Both the position numbers and the translations under genes were made by a program. Of a stretch of DNA of 64,000 nucleotides, positions 53,611 to 64,000 are shown piece by piece (position 1 is the stretch's first letter; the number at the start of each line of letters is the position of its first letter). The notes beneath the pieces are model-generated. The model worked only from the letters and a program-made list of their open reading frames with translations. It did not search any database and was not told the origin of the DNA. The stretch spans positions 83,870 through 147,869 of the forward strand of contig JADGAV010000009.1 of assembly GCA_015231825.1 (NCBI GenBank), read 5' to 3'. Origin of the DNA: SAR324 cluster bacterium. GTDB lineage: Bacteria > SAR324 > NAC60-12.

Positions 53611-55068
53611 ATGTACCCAGCTTCAATACTATTGACTGACTTTTATCAACTGACGATGGCGTACGGTTATTGGAAAAATGGTATTGATCACAAAGAGAGT
53701 GTTTTTCACATGTTTTTTAGAACGACTCCTTTTGAGGGAGGATTCAGTGTCGCCTGCGGACTGGAAAATGTAATAGAGTTTCTGGAAAACTTTCGGTTTG
53801 AACAAAGTGATATCGAATATTTGGCATCGCTTACGGGAAATGACGGCAAAGCGCTATTTCATTCAGATTTTTTAATCTTTTTAAAAACCTTTAAATTTCA
53901 ATGTGATGTAGATGCCATCCCTGAGGGGACGATCGTTTTTCCTTATGAGCCATTAGTCCGGGTGCAAGGGACTTTGATCCAATGTCAGATTTTGGAAACA
54001 GTGTTGTTGAACATGATCAATTTTCAAACATTGATTGCCACCAAAGCCGCTCGGATCAGTTTGGCAGCCAAAGGAGATCCGGTAATGGAATTCGGACTGC
54101 GGCGTGCTCAAGGAATTGATGGTGCATTGACTGCGAGTCGGGCCGCTTACATTGGAGGATGTACAGGAACATCAAATGTTTTGGCGGGAAAAATGTACGG
54201 GATTCCGGTCCAGGGGACGATGGCACACAGTTGGGTAATGAGTTTTGATAAAGAAAATGAGGCATTTGATGCCTATGCGAAGGCGTTGCCCAATAATAGT
54301 GTTTTTATTGTAGACACTTATTCTTCCCTGGAAGGGGTAAAAAATGCTATTGAAACAGGAAGACAATTGAGAAAACAAGGATACGATCTTGCGGGCATTC
54401 GATTGGATTCTGGAGATTTAGCTTATTTGAGTATCGAAGCTCGCAAAATTCTTGATGAAAACGACTTCCAAAATACAAAAATTGTTGTCAGCAATGAACT
54501 GGACGAAATTATTATTGCCAGTCTGAAACAGCAAAATGCACAGATTGATACCTGGGGAGTCGGGACAAAATTGATTACAGCCTATGATCAACCCGCGTTA
54601 GATGGGGTCTATAAACTTGCTGCGATACGAGAACCGGGTGAACCTTGGGTTTATAAAGTAAAAGTTTCAGAGCAGGCAATAAAAGTAACCACCCCCGGGG
54701 TTCAGCAGGTGAGACGATATCGGGATGGAAAAGAAAATATCGCGGATGTGATTTATAATTCAGCAGCGGAAATGGGAAAAGGGTGTACGATGATTGATCC
54801 TTTGAATATGACCAGACAGCGGGAGATTTCCGGGGAAATGGAATACAAAAATTTGCTGGTTCCAATATTCAGAAATGGGAAAAAAGTCTATTCTTCTCCG
54901 ACGATTCATCAGATCAGGGAAAACGTCAAAAATGAATTAAACCAGTTTCATCCGGGAATTGAACGATTTATTAATCCGCATCAATATCCGGTAGGAATTG
55001 AAAAATCCCTTTTTGAACTGAAAACAAAGCTAATTCTTCAAATAAGAGAAAGTTACAGACATGAATAG
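53611..55068 (+). CDS. pncB: Nicotinate phosphoribosyltransferase
   Basis: A 485-residue enzyme that makes nicotinate mononucleotide from nicotinate, PRPP and ATP (Preiss-Handler NAD salvage). Motifs: LTDFYQLTMAYGYWKNG at the N terminus, FHMFFRTTPFEGGFSVACGL, EFGLRRAQGIDGALTASRAA, VQGTMAHSWVMSF and AGIRLDSGDLAYLS (PRPP-binding region). Length fits the longer bacterial form. pncA follows after 17 bases, so both salvage steps are co-expressed. Confidence 0.96.
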   Translation: MYPASILLTDFYQLTMAYGYWKNGIDHKESVFHMFFRTTPFEGGFSVACGLENVIEFLENFRFEQSDIEYLASLTGNDGKALFHSDFLIFLKTFKFQCDVDAIPEGTIVFPYEPLVRVQGTLIQCQILETVLLNMINFQTLIATKAARISLAAKGDPVMEFGLRRAQGIDGALTASRAAYIGGCTGTSNVLAGKMYGIPVQGTMAHSWVMSFDKENEAFDAYAKALPNNSVFIVDTYSSLEGVKNAIETGRQLRKQGYDLAGIRLDSGDLAYLSIEARKILDENDFQNTKIVVSNELDEIIIASLKQQNAQIDTWGVGTKLITAYDQPALDGVYKLAAIREPGEPWVYKVKVSEQAIKVTTPGVQQVRRYRDGKENIADVIYNSAAEMGKGCTMIDPLNMTRQREISGEMEYKNLLVPIFRNGKKVYSSPTIHQIRENVKNELNQFHPGIERFINPHQYPVGIEKSLFELKTKLILQIRESYRHE

Positions 55069-55085
55069 TCTGGGAATAGGAACAA

Positions 55086-55703
55086 ATGAAAGCACTCTTG
55101 CTCGTTGATCTGCAGAATGATTTCACACCTGACGGGGCATTGCCTGTTCCTGAAGGAGATCAAATCGTCCCTTTGATCAATAAACTTCAAAAGAAATTCG
55201 ACCTGCTTGTTGCAACCCAGGATTGGCACCCTGCAGATCACGAAAGCTTTGCAGTTCACCACAATAAGCAAGCTGGTGAAATCGTTATGCTGTATGGCGT
55301 GGAGCAGATTCTATGGCCTGTTCATTGTGTACAAAACTCATACGGAGCAGCTTTTATTGATGGCCTGAATACTGAGAAATTTGCTTGGATTTGTCAAAAA
55401 GGAATGAACAAAAAGGTAGATAGTTACAGTGGTTTTTTTGAAAACGACCATCAACAAGCTACAGGAATGGATGCCTTTTTGAAGGAAAGAGGAGTGAGCG
55501 AAATTTATATTACCGGCTTAGCAACAGACTATTGTGTCAAATTTACCGCACTGGATGCCCGGTCACTTGGCTATCCAACCTATCTAATTGCTGATGCAAC
55601 ACGTGGAGTGAATCTCAGCGAAGGTGATGCGGAAAAGGCAATCGGGGAAATGTCTTCAGCGGGTGTTACAGTGGTGCAAAGTTCTGAAATTTTTTCAAAT
55701 TAA
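55086..55703 (+). CDS. pncA: Nicotinamidase
   Basis: A 205-residue amidase of the isochorismatase fold that hydrolyses nicotinamide to nicotinate, the substrate of PncB upstream. Catalytic Asp in LLVDLQNDFTPDGAL, metal ligands Asp and His in VATQDWHPADHESF, Lys in WICQKGMNKKVDSYSGF and nucleophile Cys in YITGLATDYCVKFTALDA. Same strand as pncB, 17 bases downstream. Confidence 0.96.
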   Translation: MKALLLVDLQNDFTPDGALPVPEGDQIVPLINKLQKKFDLLVATQDWHPADHESFAVHHNKQAGEIVMLYGVEQILWPVHCVQNSYGAAFIDGLNTEKFAWICQKGMNKKVDSYSGFFENDHQQATGMDAFLKERGVSEIYITGLATDYCVKFTALDARSLGYPTYLIADATRGVNLSEGDAEKAIGEMSSAGVTVVQSSEIFSN

Positions 55704-55729
55704 TTTTGTAAATTGCAGAGGAGGTGAAT

Positions 55730-56113
55730 ATGAAAATAAATTTGATGGCGGTTTTTATATTAATGAGTACGTTCGTTGGCCATGGTCAGGCCCAAGAAGT
55801 TCCAGGTTATGGAGACTTCAGAGCACTGCAAATCGATCAGAACATTGTAAAAGACGTGATTGTTGAAAACAACGACATTTATGTCAAACTGGATCCAATT
55901 TTTCGTAACAAAGAAATTTCAGTCAGGATTTCGGATTTGCTGCTAGGCGCCTATCGAATTTGGTCTGACGGTGAATTAGAAAAGACAGTAAAAATATACA
56001 ATTCGAATCAAAACGGCAAAATGGACTATACCTATCGCATTAATACCATTGCCAATTTTGTCGAATACTGGATTGATGACGATTTAGTGCTTCACCTGGA
56101 AAGAGTGGAATGA
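55730..56113 (+). CDS. Small exported protein of unknown function
   Basis: A 127-residue protein with a signal peptide (INLMAVFILMSTFVGHGQAQ, cleavage before EVPGY). The mature part is beta-rich and acidic, with repeated short strands (VIVENNDIYVKLDPIFRNKE, YRINTIANFVEYWIDDDLV). GTG 55724 is in frame, but GAGGAGGTG at 55719-55727 is the ribosome site of ATG 55730. It follows pncA by 26 bases. Likely periplasmic; no family recognised. Confidence 0.75.
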   Translation: MKINLMAVFILMSTFVGHGQAQEVPGYGDFRALQIDQNIVKDVIVENNDIYVKLDPIFRNKEISVRISDLLLGAYRIWSDGELEKTVKIYNSNQNGKMDYTYRINTIANFVEYWIDDDLVLHLERVE

Positions 56114-56188
56114 TTTCAAGAAAGCATCCCACTTTGGACAAATGTGGAGATCCAGCTGAATCCTGTCAACAATAGGGAAAGGCGGGAA

Positions 56189-56205
56189 AATGGGCAAATC
56201 CCATT
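56189..56205. terminator. Weak hairpin between convergent genes
   Basis: AATGGG at 56189-56194 and CCCATT at 56200-56205 around CAAAT can form a six-pair stem. It lies between the stops of the exported-protein gene (56113) and gloA (56234). No strong T-run on either strand, so it is a weak call. Confidence 0.35.
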
Positions 56206-56233
56206 CTTGAGCAACTGCAAATTTATTTGGAAC

Positions 56234-56650
56234 TTACCATTCTCCCTGCTTGGGCATTGAAGTCCAGGGCTCTTGAGGCTTCAACGCCTCTCCTTTTTGT
56301 AAAATTTCGATGGATATTTGATCGGGTGAACGAACGAAGGCCATTCTTCCGTCGTGTGGCGGTCTCAAAATTGTGACGCCCCCATCCATTAACTTTTGGC
56401 AGGTTTCATAAATATTTTCTACAGAATAAGCCAGATGTCCAAAATTTCGTCCTCCCGTATAAGCTTCTTTTTGCCCCCAATTGTAGGTCAATTCAACTTC
56501 AGGTTCTCCGTCTTCAGTGGCCAGGAATACCAAGGTGCACTCCCACTGGGGTTGATCATTTCTCCTGATTTCTTTCAATCCTATTAATTTGAAAAAATTC
56601 AGTGCTGCTTCTAAATCATAAACTCTGATCATCGTGTGTAAGTATTTCAT
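56234..56650 (-). CDS. gloA: Lactoylglutathione lyase (glyoxalase I)
   Basis: A 138-residue metal-dependent enzyme that isomerises the hemithioacetal of methylglyoxal and glutathione. Metal ligands can be seen in the usual places: His5 in [14 protein letters not shown], Glu in VELTYNWG, His in [14 protein letters not shown] and Glu in [12 protein letters not shown]. The length matches bacterial GloA with two beta-alpha-beta-beta-beta units. It is a single gene, 255 bases from atpC on the same strand. GloA presumes glutathione in the cell. Confidence 0.93.
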   Translation of the reverse strand: MKYLHTMIRVYDLEAALNFFKLIGLKEIRRNDQPQWECTLVFLATEDGEPEVELTYNWGQKEAYTGGRNFGHLAYSVENIYETCQKLMDGGVTILRPPHDGRMAFVRSPDQISIEILQKGEALKPQEPWTSMPKQGEW

Positions 56651-56905
56651 GGTTTTCCTTTTTTTTTGAAAATATTGACTATTATTTTTGGAGAGTGAAA
56701 TTGGCGATACAAAATATTCGATGCAAAAAAACGGTTATAAATCTGAACGTACAGTTTGTTTTGTTGCAGGCTATCCTGTTGAGAGGAATTGACGTTTCTG
56801 ATCTTGATGTATGCGTGCCGTTAAGTTGAGGAAATGGTTTTTCAGGGGAAATGGGAACTGCTGTCTCAATTTGAGCTGTTCCAAAAATGATAAAATTCTA
56901 AAAAC

Positions 56906-57322
56906 TTATTTCATCCGAGCAGCAGCCTGTCTCACAAGTGCTCGTGACAGTTTGGCTTCGTATTTTCGATGTCTCTGTATCTCTGTGTCATCTTCACCGA
57001 ATTGTCCACTGAGAGCCTCCTTGGCCTTTTTTTCTGCAATTTCAAGTCGGGTGAGATCAATATCTTCTGCGTTTTCCGCCATTTCTGCAAGGATTGTAAC
57101 CCTGTTGTTTTCGATTTGTGCATACCCCCAGTGAATCGCTGTAGCATGGCGCTGTGCACCCTTTTGATAAATCAGCACGCCGGTATCGAGGGTGGTCATC
57201 AAAGGAACGTGCTCAGACAGAATTCCAAGCTCGCCTTCGATGCCGGGAAGAGTCACGAAGTCAATGGCCTCTTCTTCAATTATTTTCTTTTGAGGTGTGA
57301 CAATTTCTAGTTTTAAACTCAT
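56906..57322 (-). CDS. atpC: F-type ATP synthase epsilon subunit
   Basis: A 138-residue regulatory subunit of the F1 central stalk. The N-terminal beta sandwich has LKLEIVTPQKKIIEEEAIDF, LPGIEGELGILSEHVPLMTTL and GYAQIENNRVTILAEMAENAEDIDL; the C-terminal helical hairpin is AKEALSGQFGEDDTEIQRHR. Last gene of the operon, 32 bases after atpD. Confidence 0.95.
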   Translation of the reverse strand: MSLKLEIVTPQKKIIEEEAIDFVTLPGIEGELGILSEHVPLMTTLDTGVLIYQKGAQRHATAIHWGYAQIENNRVTILAEMAENAEDIDLTRLEIAEKKAKEALSGQFGEDDTEIQRHRKYEAKLSRALVRQAAARMK

Positions 57323-57354
57323 GGTTTGGATCCTGTTTTTTCCTCAATCTAACT

Positions 57355-58776
<1,422 letters not shown>

Positions 58777-58810
58777 TCAGTTAATTTTTAACACTAAGTT
58801 GTTATACAAT

Positions 58811-59662
58811 TTACAGGGATTCTGCCCCGCTTATGATTTCAATCAATTCACTGGTGATCGCTGCTTGACGAGTACGGTTGTAGTACAACTGCAGCTTGTC
58901 GATCAATTCTCCTGCGTTTTTCGTTGCGGAATCCATAGAGGTCATCCGCGCCCCATGTTCTCCTGCAATTGAGTCCAACCAAGCAACAGCGACTTGATTT
59001 TCTACATATTTTTTCAACAGGGTATCCAGAATCTTTTCTGCTGACGGTTCAAATAGGATTTCCCGCTCGTCAAGTTCTTCGGAAGGGAGCGGTTCGATTG
59101 GCAGCAGGGTTTGAATTGCAGGGTCCTGGGTCAGTACGCTGACAAAATGTGAATAGGCCAGGTAGACACGGTCAATTTCGTTTTTTTCAAATTTTTCGAT
59201 GTGGTCTTTGACAATTGTTTTGACCGTCACACTTTGCTCAGTGACTGGAATTGAAGTGTAGTTTTGCAGAATCGTATGATCGGTCCTTTTGAAATACTCT
59301 GCTCCTTTCCGCCCTATGATGGTAAAATGAGCAGCGTCAATTTTTTGTTCTTCCAGTTCCTTGAGCAGCGCTTTACACAAGTTGGAATTGAATCCGCCAC
59401 AAAGCCCACGGTCTGATGTGATCAATATGACAGCCGTTCTTTCTCCTTCCGACCTGGCAAACAGAGGATGCTCTTCTTCTGAAAAATTTGCACTCAGTAC
59501 GGAAACAACTCTTTTCAACTTTGACGCATAGGGAGTGGCTTCTTGAAAGTTGTCTTGAGCACGTTTCAATTTTGCCGCCGAAACCATCTTCATGGCGCTG
59601 GTCGTCTTTTGCGTTGTTTTGACGCTCTCAATCCGTTTTCGGATTTCCTTTAAACTAGCCAT
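58811..59662 (-). CDS. atpG: F-type ATP synthase gamma subunit
   Basis: A 283-residue central-stalk rotor. The N-terminal helix has SLKEIRKRIESVKTTQKTTS and AMKMVSAAKLKRAQD, the Rossmann-like middle part ILITSDRGLCGGFNSNLCKA, and the C-terminal helix ends TRQAAITSELIEIISGAESL. Length and motifs are typical; 27 bases follow atpA. Confidence 0.97.
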   Translation of the reverse strand: MASLKEIRKRIESVKTTQKTTSAMKMVSAAKLKRAQDNFQEATPYASKLKRVVSVLSANFSEEEHPLFARSEGERTAVILITSDRGLCGGFNSNLCKALLKELEEQKIDAAHFTIIGRKGAEYFKRTDHTILQNYTSIPVTEQSVTVKTIVKDHIEKFEKNEIDRVYLAYSHFVSVLTQDPAIQTLLPIEPLPSEELDEREILFEPSAEKILDTLLKKYVENQVAVAWLDSIAGEHGARMTSMDSATKNAGELIDKLQLYYNRTRQAAITSELIEIISGAESL

Positions 59663-59689
59663 CTAAATCTTTGAGGAGTTGAAAGTTAA

Positions 59690-61204
<1,515 letters not shown>

Positions 61205-61747
61205 TTAACCTCTGATAATGGATTGATAAACACGTGCTAATTGGTTGCGAAGACTTCCATCGATTACGACTGACCCGATACGCGTGACCACCCCACCAAT
61301 GATGGAATTGTCAATTTTGACACGGACATGAACATCTTTACCAGAATAGTTCGAAAGCTTTTGTTTGATATCACTAATCGTTGATTCCGGCAATTCCTTA
61401 GCCACGGTGATTTCAGCATTTAAGATGCCCATTTTTTCGCGAACAAGACTGGAGAATACGGTTTGAATTTCTGCTAAGAGTTCAATGCGCTTTTTTGAGA
61501 GCAAATATTCAATGAAAGTATGGACAAGAGGACGTAATTGAAGTTTTTCTAGAATTTTAAGGACGATGTTTCGCTTGTCCGAGCTGAGAACTTTTGGGTC
61601 GGCGAAGAGGCTTTGTAACTCTTCTGAAGAATTAAAAGTCTGCACCACTTCCGATAAATCCTCGTCGACAGACTCTATTGATCCGTCTTTTTCCGCCAAA
61701 TTTAATAATGCTTTCGCATATCTCGTGGCAATGACAATCTGGCTCAA
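61205..61747 (-). CDS. atpH: F-type ATP synthase delta subunit
   Basis: A 180-residue OSCP-type peripheral-stalk subunit that joins F1 to the b subunits. N-terminal helical bundle begins IATRYAKALLNLAEKDGSIE; the C-terminal beta domain contains VRVKIDNSIIGGVVTRIGSV followed by DGSLRNQLARV, the family signature. It lies between atpF (18-base gap) and atpA (6-base gap). Confidence 0.95.
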   Translation of the reverse strand: MSQIVIATRYAKALLNLAEKDGSIESVDEDLSEVVQTFNSSEELQSLFADPKVLSSDKRNIVLKILEKLQLRPLVHTFIEYLLSKKRIELLAEIQTVFSSLVREKMGILNAEITVAKELPESTISDIKQKLSNYSGKDVHVRVKIDNSIIGGVVTRIGSVVIDGSLRNQLARVYQSIIRG

Positions 61748-61765
61748 TTCAACCCTCCTGATTTC

Positions 61766-62320
61766 CTAATGAAGTTGATTCAAATAATCTTTAACTAAAT
61801 TTTCATGATGGGAATCGTTAATTTTTTCCTGGATCACTTTTTCCGCCAGCTTTACCGTTTCTCCTGCGGTCCAATGCCTCAGTTCCAGTTCTGCTTTTTT
61901 ATACTCCTGCTCCACCGCAATCCGTACTTGCTCTTTCATTCGATTTGCTAATTCCTGGCCTTCGGAAATGATCCGGTCTTTCTCCGATTCGGCTTCTTTT
62001 CTCGCATTTTCTACCATTGTCTGGGCTTCTTGTTTCATTTGCGCCAGTTTTCCGCGAAATTCTTCCAGTTCAGCTTCTACTTCTTTTTGTGCTTTCCTCG
62101 CCTCGTCCAAGTTTTGTTTGGTACTTTCTGCGGAGCTTTTAAATCCGCTGCCGACTGGTTTCTTGGCGAAGTAATATAGGAGTCCAATCAGGATTGCGAA
62201 GTTGATGACTTTGTAAATAAAATCCAACGGAGAGCTGCTTCCTTCAGCAGCGAATATCGGGGTAGCGCCAAATATAAAAAGAAATGTGATCATTATAAAA
62301 AGGGAGGATGTTTTCTTCAT
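61766..62320 (-). CDS. atpF: F-type ATP synthase b subunit
   Basis: A 184-residue peripheral-stalk subunit. It begins with an extra hydrophobic, signal-peptide-like stretch (SLFIMITFLFIFGATPIFAA) before the real membrane helix (VINFAILIGLLYYFAKKPV) and then a long charged coiled coil (ARKAQKEVEAELEEFRGKLA). This N-terminal extension is known from deltaproteobacterial b subunits. The adjacent second b-type gene means b and b' form a heterodimer. Confidence 0.93.
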   Translation of the reverse strand: MKKTSSLFIMITFLFIFGATPIFAAEGSSSPLDFIYKVINFAILIGLLYYFAKKPVGSGFKSSAESTKQNLDEARKAQKEVEAELEEFRGKLAQMKQEAQTMVENARKEAESEKDRIISEGQELANRMKEQVRIAVEQEYKKAELELRHWTAGETVKLAEKVIQEKINDSHHENLVKDYLNQLH

Positions 62321-62359
62321 GAAATCACTCGGGAGGAAGACAGATGATTGTTCAAATTG

Positions 62360-62848
62360 CTAATTAAGCAATCGATTTGCAGCACTCTCGGCTAAAGATT
62401 GGGTCAGATTTTGTAACTGGGATTTTGCCGTTTGAAGCTCCTCTGCCAATGAGATTTTGCCCTTTTCCAATTCCTTCTCACCGGTTTCCCGAACTTCCTT
62501 GATCAGGCTGTCTTTTTGCTTGATTGCTTCCAGGCGCGCAGCATTGTAAGTGTTGTTGACCTCTATCCGGGCTGCATTCAGCTGTTCCTCATATTCTTTG
62601 CGAAGTTTCGAGATTTCAACACTAATCGCTGCGGCCCGTGTTTTGCTGGTTTCAACAATTTTCTGGCGATTGTTTAATGTTTGAAACACTGGTTGAAACA
62701 GTAATTTGTTCATCATAAAGATAACAAACAGCAGCAGACAAAAAACCAGAACAGGTGTGGCTAATTGAAGATGGAGCAGGCCGTAATCGACGCTGAAGTC
62801 AAACCAGGCGTTTTCAATTATTAGTTTTTTGATTTCTTCGTAGGGCAT
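62360..62848 (-). CDS. atpF': F-type ATP synthase b' subunit
   Basis: A 162-residue second b-type subunit. One transmembrane helix (LATPVLVFCLLLFVIFMMNK, residues about 30-50) is followed by LLFQPVFQTLNNRQKIVETS and a long coiled coil. It is the first gene of the operon, 39 bases before atpF. The presence of b' plus the lack of atpB and atpE here means the Fo a and c genes are encoded elsewhere, the split arrangement of several delta-type lineages. Confidence 0.93.
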   Translation of the reverse strand: MPYEEIKKLIIENAWFDFSVDYGLLHLQLATPVLVFCLLLFVIFMMNKLLFQPVFQTLNNRQKIVETSKTRAAAISVEISKLRKEYEEQLNAARIEVNNTYNAARLEAIKQKDSLIKEVRETGEKELEKGKISLAEELQTAKSQLQNLTQSLAESAANRLLN

Positions 62849-62990
62849 TGATCGTTCTTGTCAGAATTCTACTCATTGACTGTAAAAGGTGGTCAAATAT
62901 TCATCCTTTCAAGTCCTTTGTGAAGCAAGCTCAATGGCTACCATAATCGGTAAAATGGGTCAAGGTATTAATTCGGTAAAAAGGCAGGGG

Positions 62991-63033
62991 AAAAGCATGC
63001 TTTTATAGCTTTTCAGATGAAAGAAAGCATGCT
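62991..63033. repeat. Two palindromes sharing AGCATGCT, 32 bases apart, between atpF' and ispF
   Basis: AAAAGCATGCTTTT at 62991-63004 is a perfect 14-base palindrome; AAAGCATGCT at 63024-63033 repeats its core AGCATGCT. Centres are 32 bases apart, about three helical turns. The two copies can also pair with each other in RNA to give a 10-pair hairpin with a CTTT/AAAG inner stem; no T-run follows, so it is not a standard terminator. Either way it is likely regulatory for the divergent genes. Confidence 0.5.
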
Positions 63034-63102
63034 ATTCATTAGCCCAAAAAATGATAAGTATCTCAAAAAAATGGTTTTTGAATTCAAGTAATCGAGACTT
63101 CA

Positions 63103-63597
63103 ATGAGAATCGGGATAGGGTTTGATGTTCACGAGTTTGCTGAAAGCCGTCCTTTGATTATCGGCGGTGTTCGAATTCCTTATGATAGGGGGCTGCAAGG
63201 TCATTCAGATGCCGATGTCTTATTGCATGCGATTATGGACGCGTTATTGGGAGCACTTGCCCTGGGAGATCTAGGTGCTCATTTTCCTGATACGGATCCC
63301 GGTTTTCAGGGAATCGACAGTCTGCAGCTTTTAGGGACCGTTTACGAAAAATTGAGGGAACGCCAATTTAGAGTGGTGAATCTGGACTCGGTAATCATTG
63401 CGCAAAATCCTAAAATGAATCCTCACATCCAGATTATGCGGCAAAAAATCGCAGATTGTCTACAGGTGGAAACCGATTGTATTTCGGTCAAGGCAACGAC
63501 TACCGAACATCTTGGCTTTACTGGGAGAGAAGAAGGGATTGCCGCACAAGCAGTAGTTCTTTTGAGAAAACAGGAACATCAACTGGACGATTCTTAA
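63103..63597 (+). CDS. ispF: 2-C-methyl-D-erythritol 2,4-cyclodiphosphate synthase
   Basis: A 164-residue zinc enzyme of the non-mevalonate isoprenoid pathway. Metal ligands and motifs: [11 protein letters not shown] (Asp8, His10), [20 protein letters not shown] (His42), [15 protein letters not shown], and [20 protein letters not shown] at the C terminus. Normal length, no fusion with IspD. Divergent from the ATP synthase operon (254 bases). Confidence 0.97.
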   Translation: MRIGIGFDVHEFAESRPLIIGGVRIPYDRGLQGHSDADVLLHAIMDALLGALALGDLGAHFPDTDPGFQGIDSLQLLGTVYEKLRERQFRVVNLDSVIIAQNPKMNPHIQIMRQKIADCLQVETDCISVKATTTEHLGFTGREEGIAAQAVVLLRKQEHQLDDS

Positions 63598-63716
63598 ATT
63601 TTTTTGGAATATTCAGAATCAGGGGCATTTGAAGTTCCCTTGACCATTGTTATGACGTTTGTTAGAATTTCATCGTATTAGTTTCATTCTTTAAACACCA
63701 TGTACAGAGATAAATT

Positions 63717-63914
63717 ATGTTTGGCTTAGGAATTTGGGAACTTCTCATCATTTTGACCATCGTCGTTTTACTTTTCGGGGCAAAGCGACTCCCGATGATC
63801 GGAGAAGGAGTGGGAAAAATGATCAATAATTTCAAAAAAGAAAAGCAATCGGATCCTTCCTTGGAACAAGTGGAAAAGAAAGATGAATCTACGACAGTCG
63901 TCGAAAATTCATAA
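63717..63914 (+). CDS. tatA: Twin-arginine translocation protein TatA
   Basis: A 65-residue membrane protein that oligomerises to form the Tat translocation pore. It shows the short N-terminal helix (GIWELLIILTIVVLLFGA), the FGAKRLPMIGEGVGK hinge with an amphipathic helix, and a charged tail (KKEKQSDPSLEQVEKKDES). Size and absence of a long tail favour TatA over TatB. TatB and TatC are not visible before the window edge. Confidence 0.95.
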   Translation: MFGLGIWELLIILTIVVLLFGAKRLPMIGEGVGKMINNFKKEKQSDPSLEQVEKKDESTTVVENS

Positions 63915-64000
63915 TTGATCAGGCACCAGGTGCTTCTGAAGGTCATGTTGTCCAGAAGATTGATTCTCCGGCAACAAGGCAAACGAGTGAATTTTCGAAA
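63915..64000. other. Window end: 86 bases after tatA, nothing assignable
   Basis: A frame from an ATG near 63943 runs to the edge (MLSRRLILRQQGKRV...), basic in composition, but too short to judge. It could be the start of a downstream gene. Confidence 0.25.

Overview
The window reads as an ordinary, gene-dense chromosomal segment of a Gram-negative, flagellated, free-living bacterium with low-to-moderate GC. Evidence for an outer membrane is several signal-peptide beta-barrel proteins. FliM indicates a flagellum. The ATP synthase locus (b', b, delta, alpha, gamma, beta, epsilon, with a and c absent) and the hrcA-grpE-dnaK-dnaJ locus with a perfect CIRCE operator fit a deltaproteobacterial or SAR324-like lineage; this placement is inference and no rRNA is present to test it. 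I saw no rRNA, tRNA, insertion sequence, prophage or CRISPR array.

Layout. 1-5.3 kb: the N-terminal part of a MurG-like transferase, a tandem GT2 glycosyltransferase, short-form RmlA and RmlB, and an outer-membrane protein. 5.3-8.4 kb: an RNase II-type enzyme convergent with fliM. 8.8-11.4 kb: rpmH-rnpA-yidD-yidC, the ribosome/RNase P/membrane-insertion block. 11.5-19.2 kb: a GT-C-like membrane protein, folE, a STAS protein, a lipase-like hydrolase, a PilZ protein with a degenerate receiver, a poorly coding 840-base stretch, a GT2 enzyme and a small TPR protein. 19.2-23 kb: a very large periplasmic TPR protein and an S24-type repressor. 23.4-27.6 kb: a topoisomerase IV pair of a type I associate with Bacteroidota, followed by a DUF3127 protein with an SSB-like C-terminal tip. 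27.7-34.4 kb: crotonyl-CoA carboxylase/reductase, a cupin, DUF368, a SenB-type (selenosugar synthase family) glycosyltransferase standing alone, and recJ. 34.6-42.5 kb: an envelope region with two unrelated beta-barrels, a secreted protein, and a minus-strand run traB-HAD-OMP-SGNH hydrolase, whose OMP is a paralogue of the one at 4.3 kb. 42.8-48 kb: the heat-shock operon. 48.2-51.8 kb: a BatA-like membrane protein pair, a 54-residue ORF and thiN. 52.1-56.7 kb: trkH, the NAD-salvage pair pncB-pncA, a small periplasmic protein and gloA. 56.9-62.8 kb: the F1 ATP synthase operon. 63.1-64 kb: ispF and tatA.

Most genes are housekeeping. The parts I would look at again are: the lone SenB homologue; the topo IV/DUF3127 cassette next to a self-cleaving-type repressor; the PilZ protein whose receiver domain has Ser at the phosphoacceptor position; the CCR with Tyr-Gln at the CO2-pocket Phe-Glu positions; the two paralogous outer-membrane proteins of no family I recognise; and paired AGCATGCT palindromes between the ATP synthase operon and ispF. 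No clearly new multi-gene system is proven by the sequence alone.
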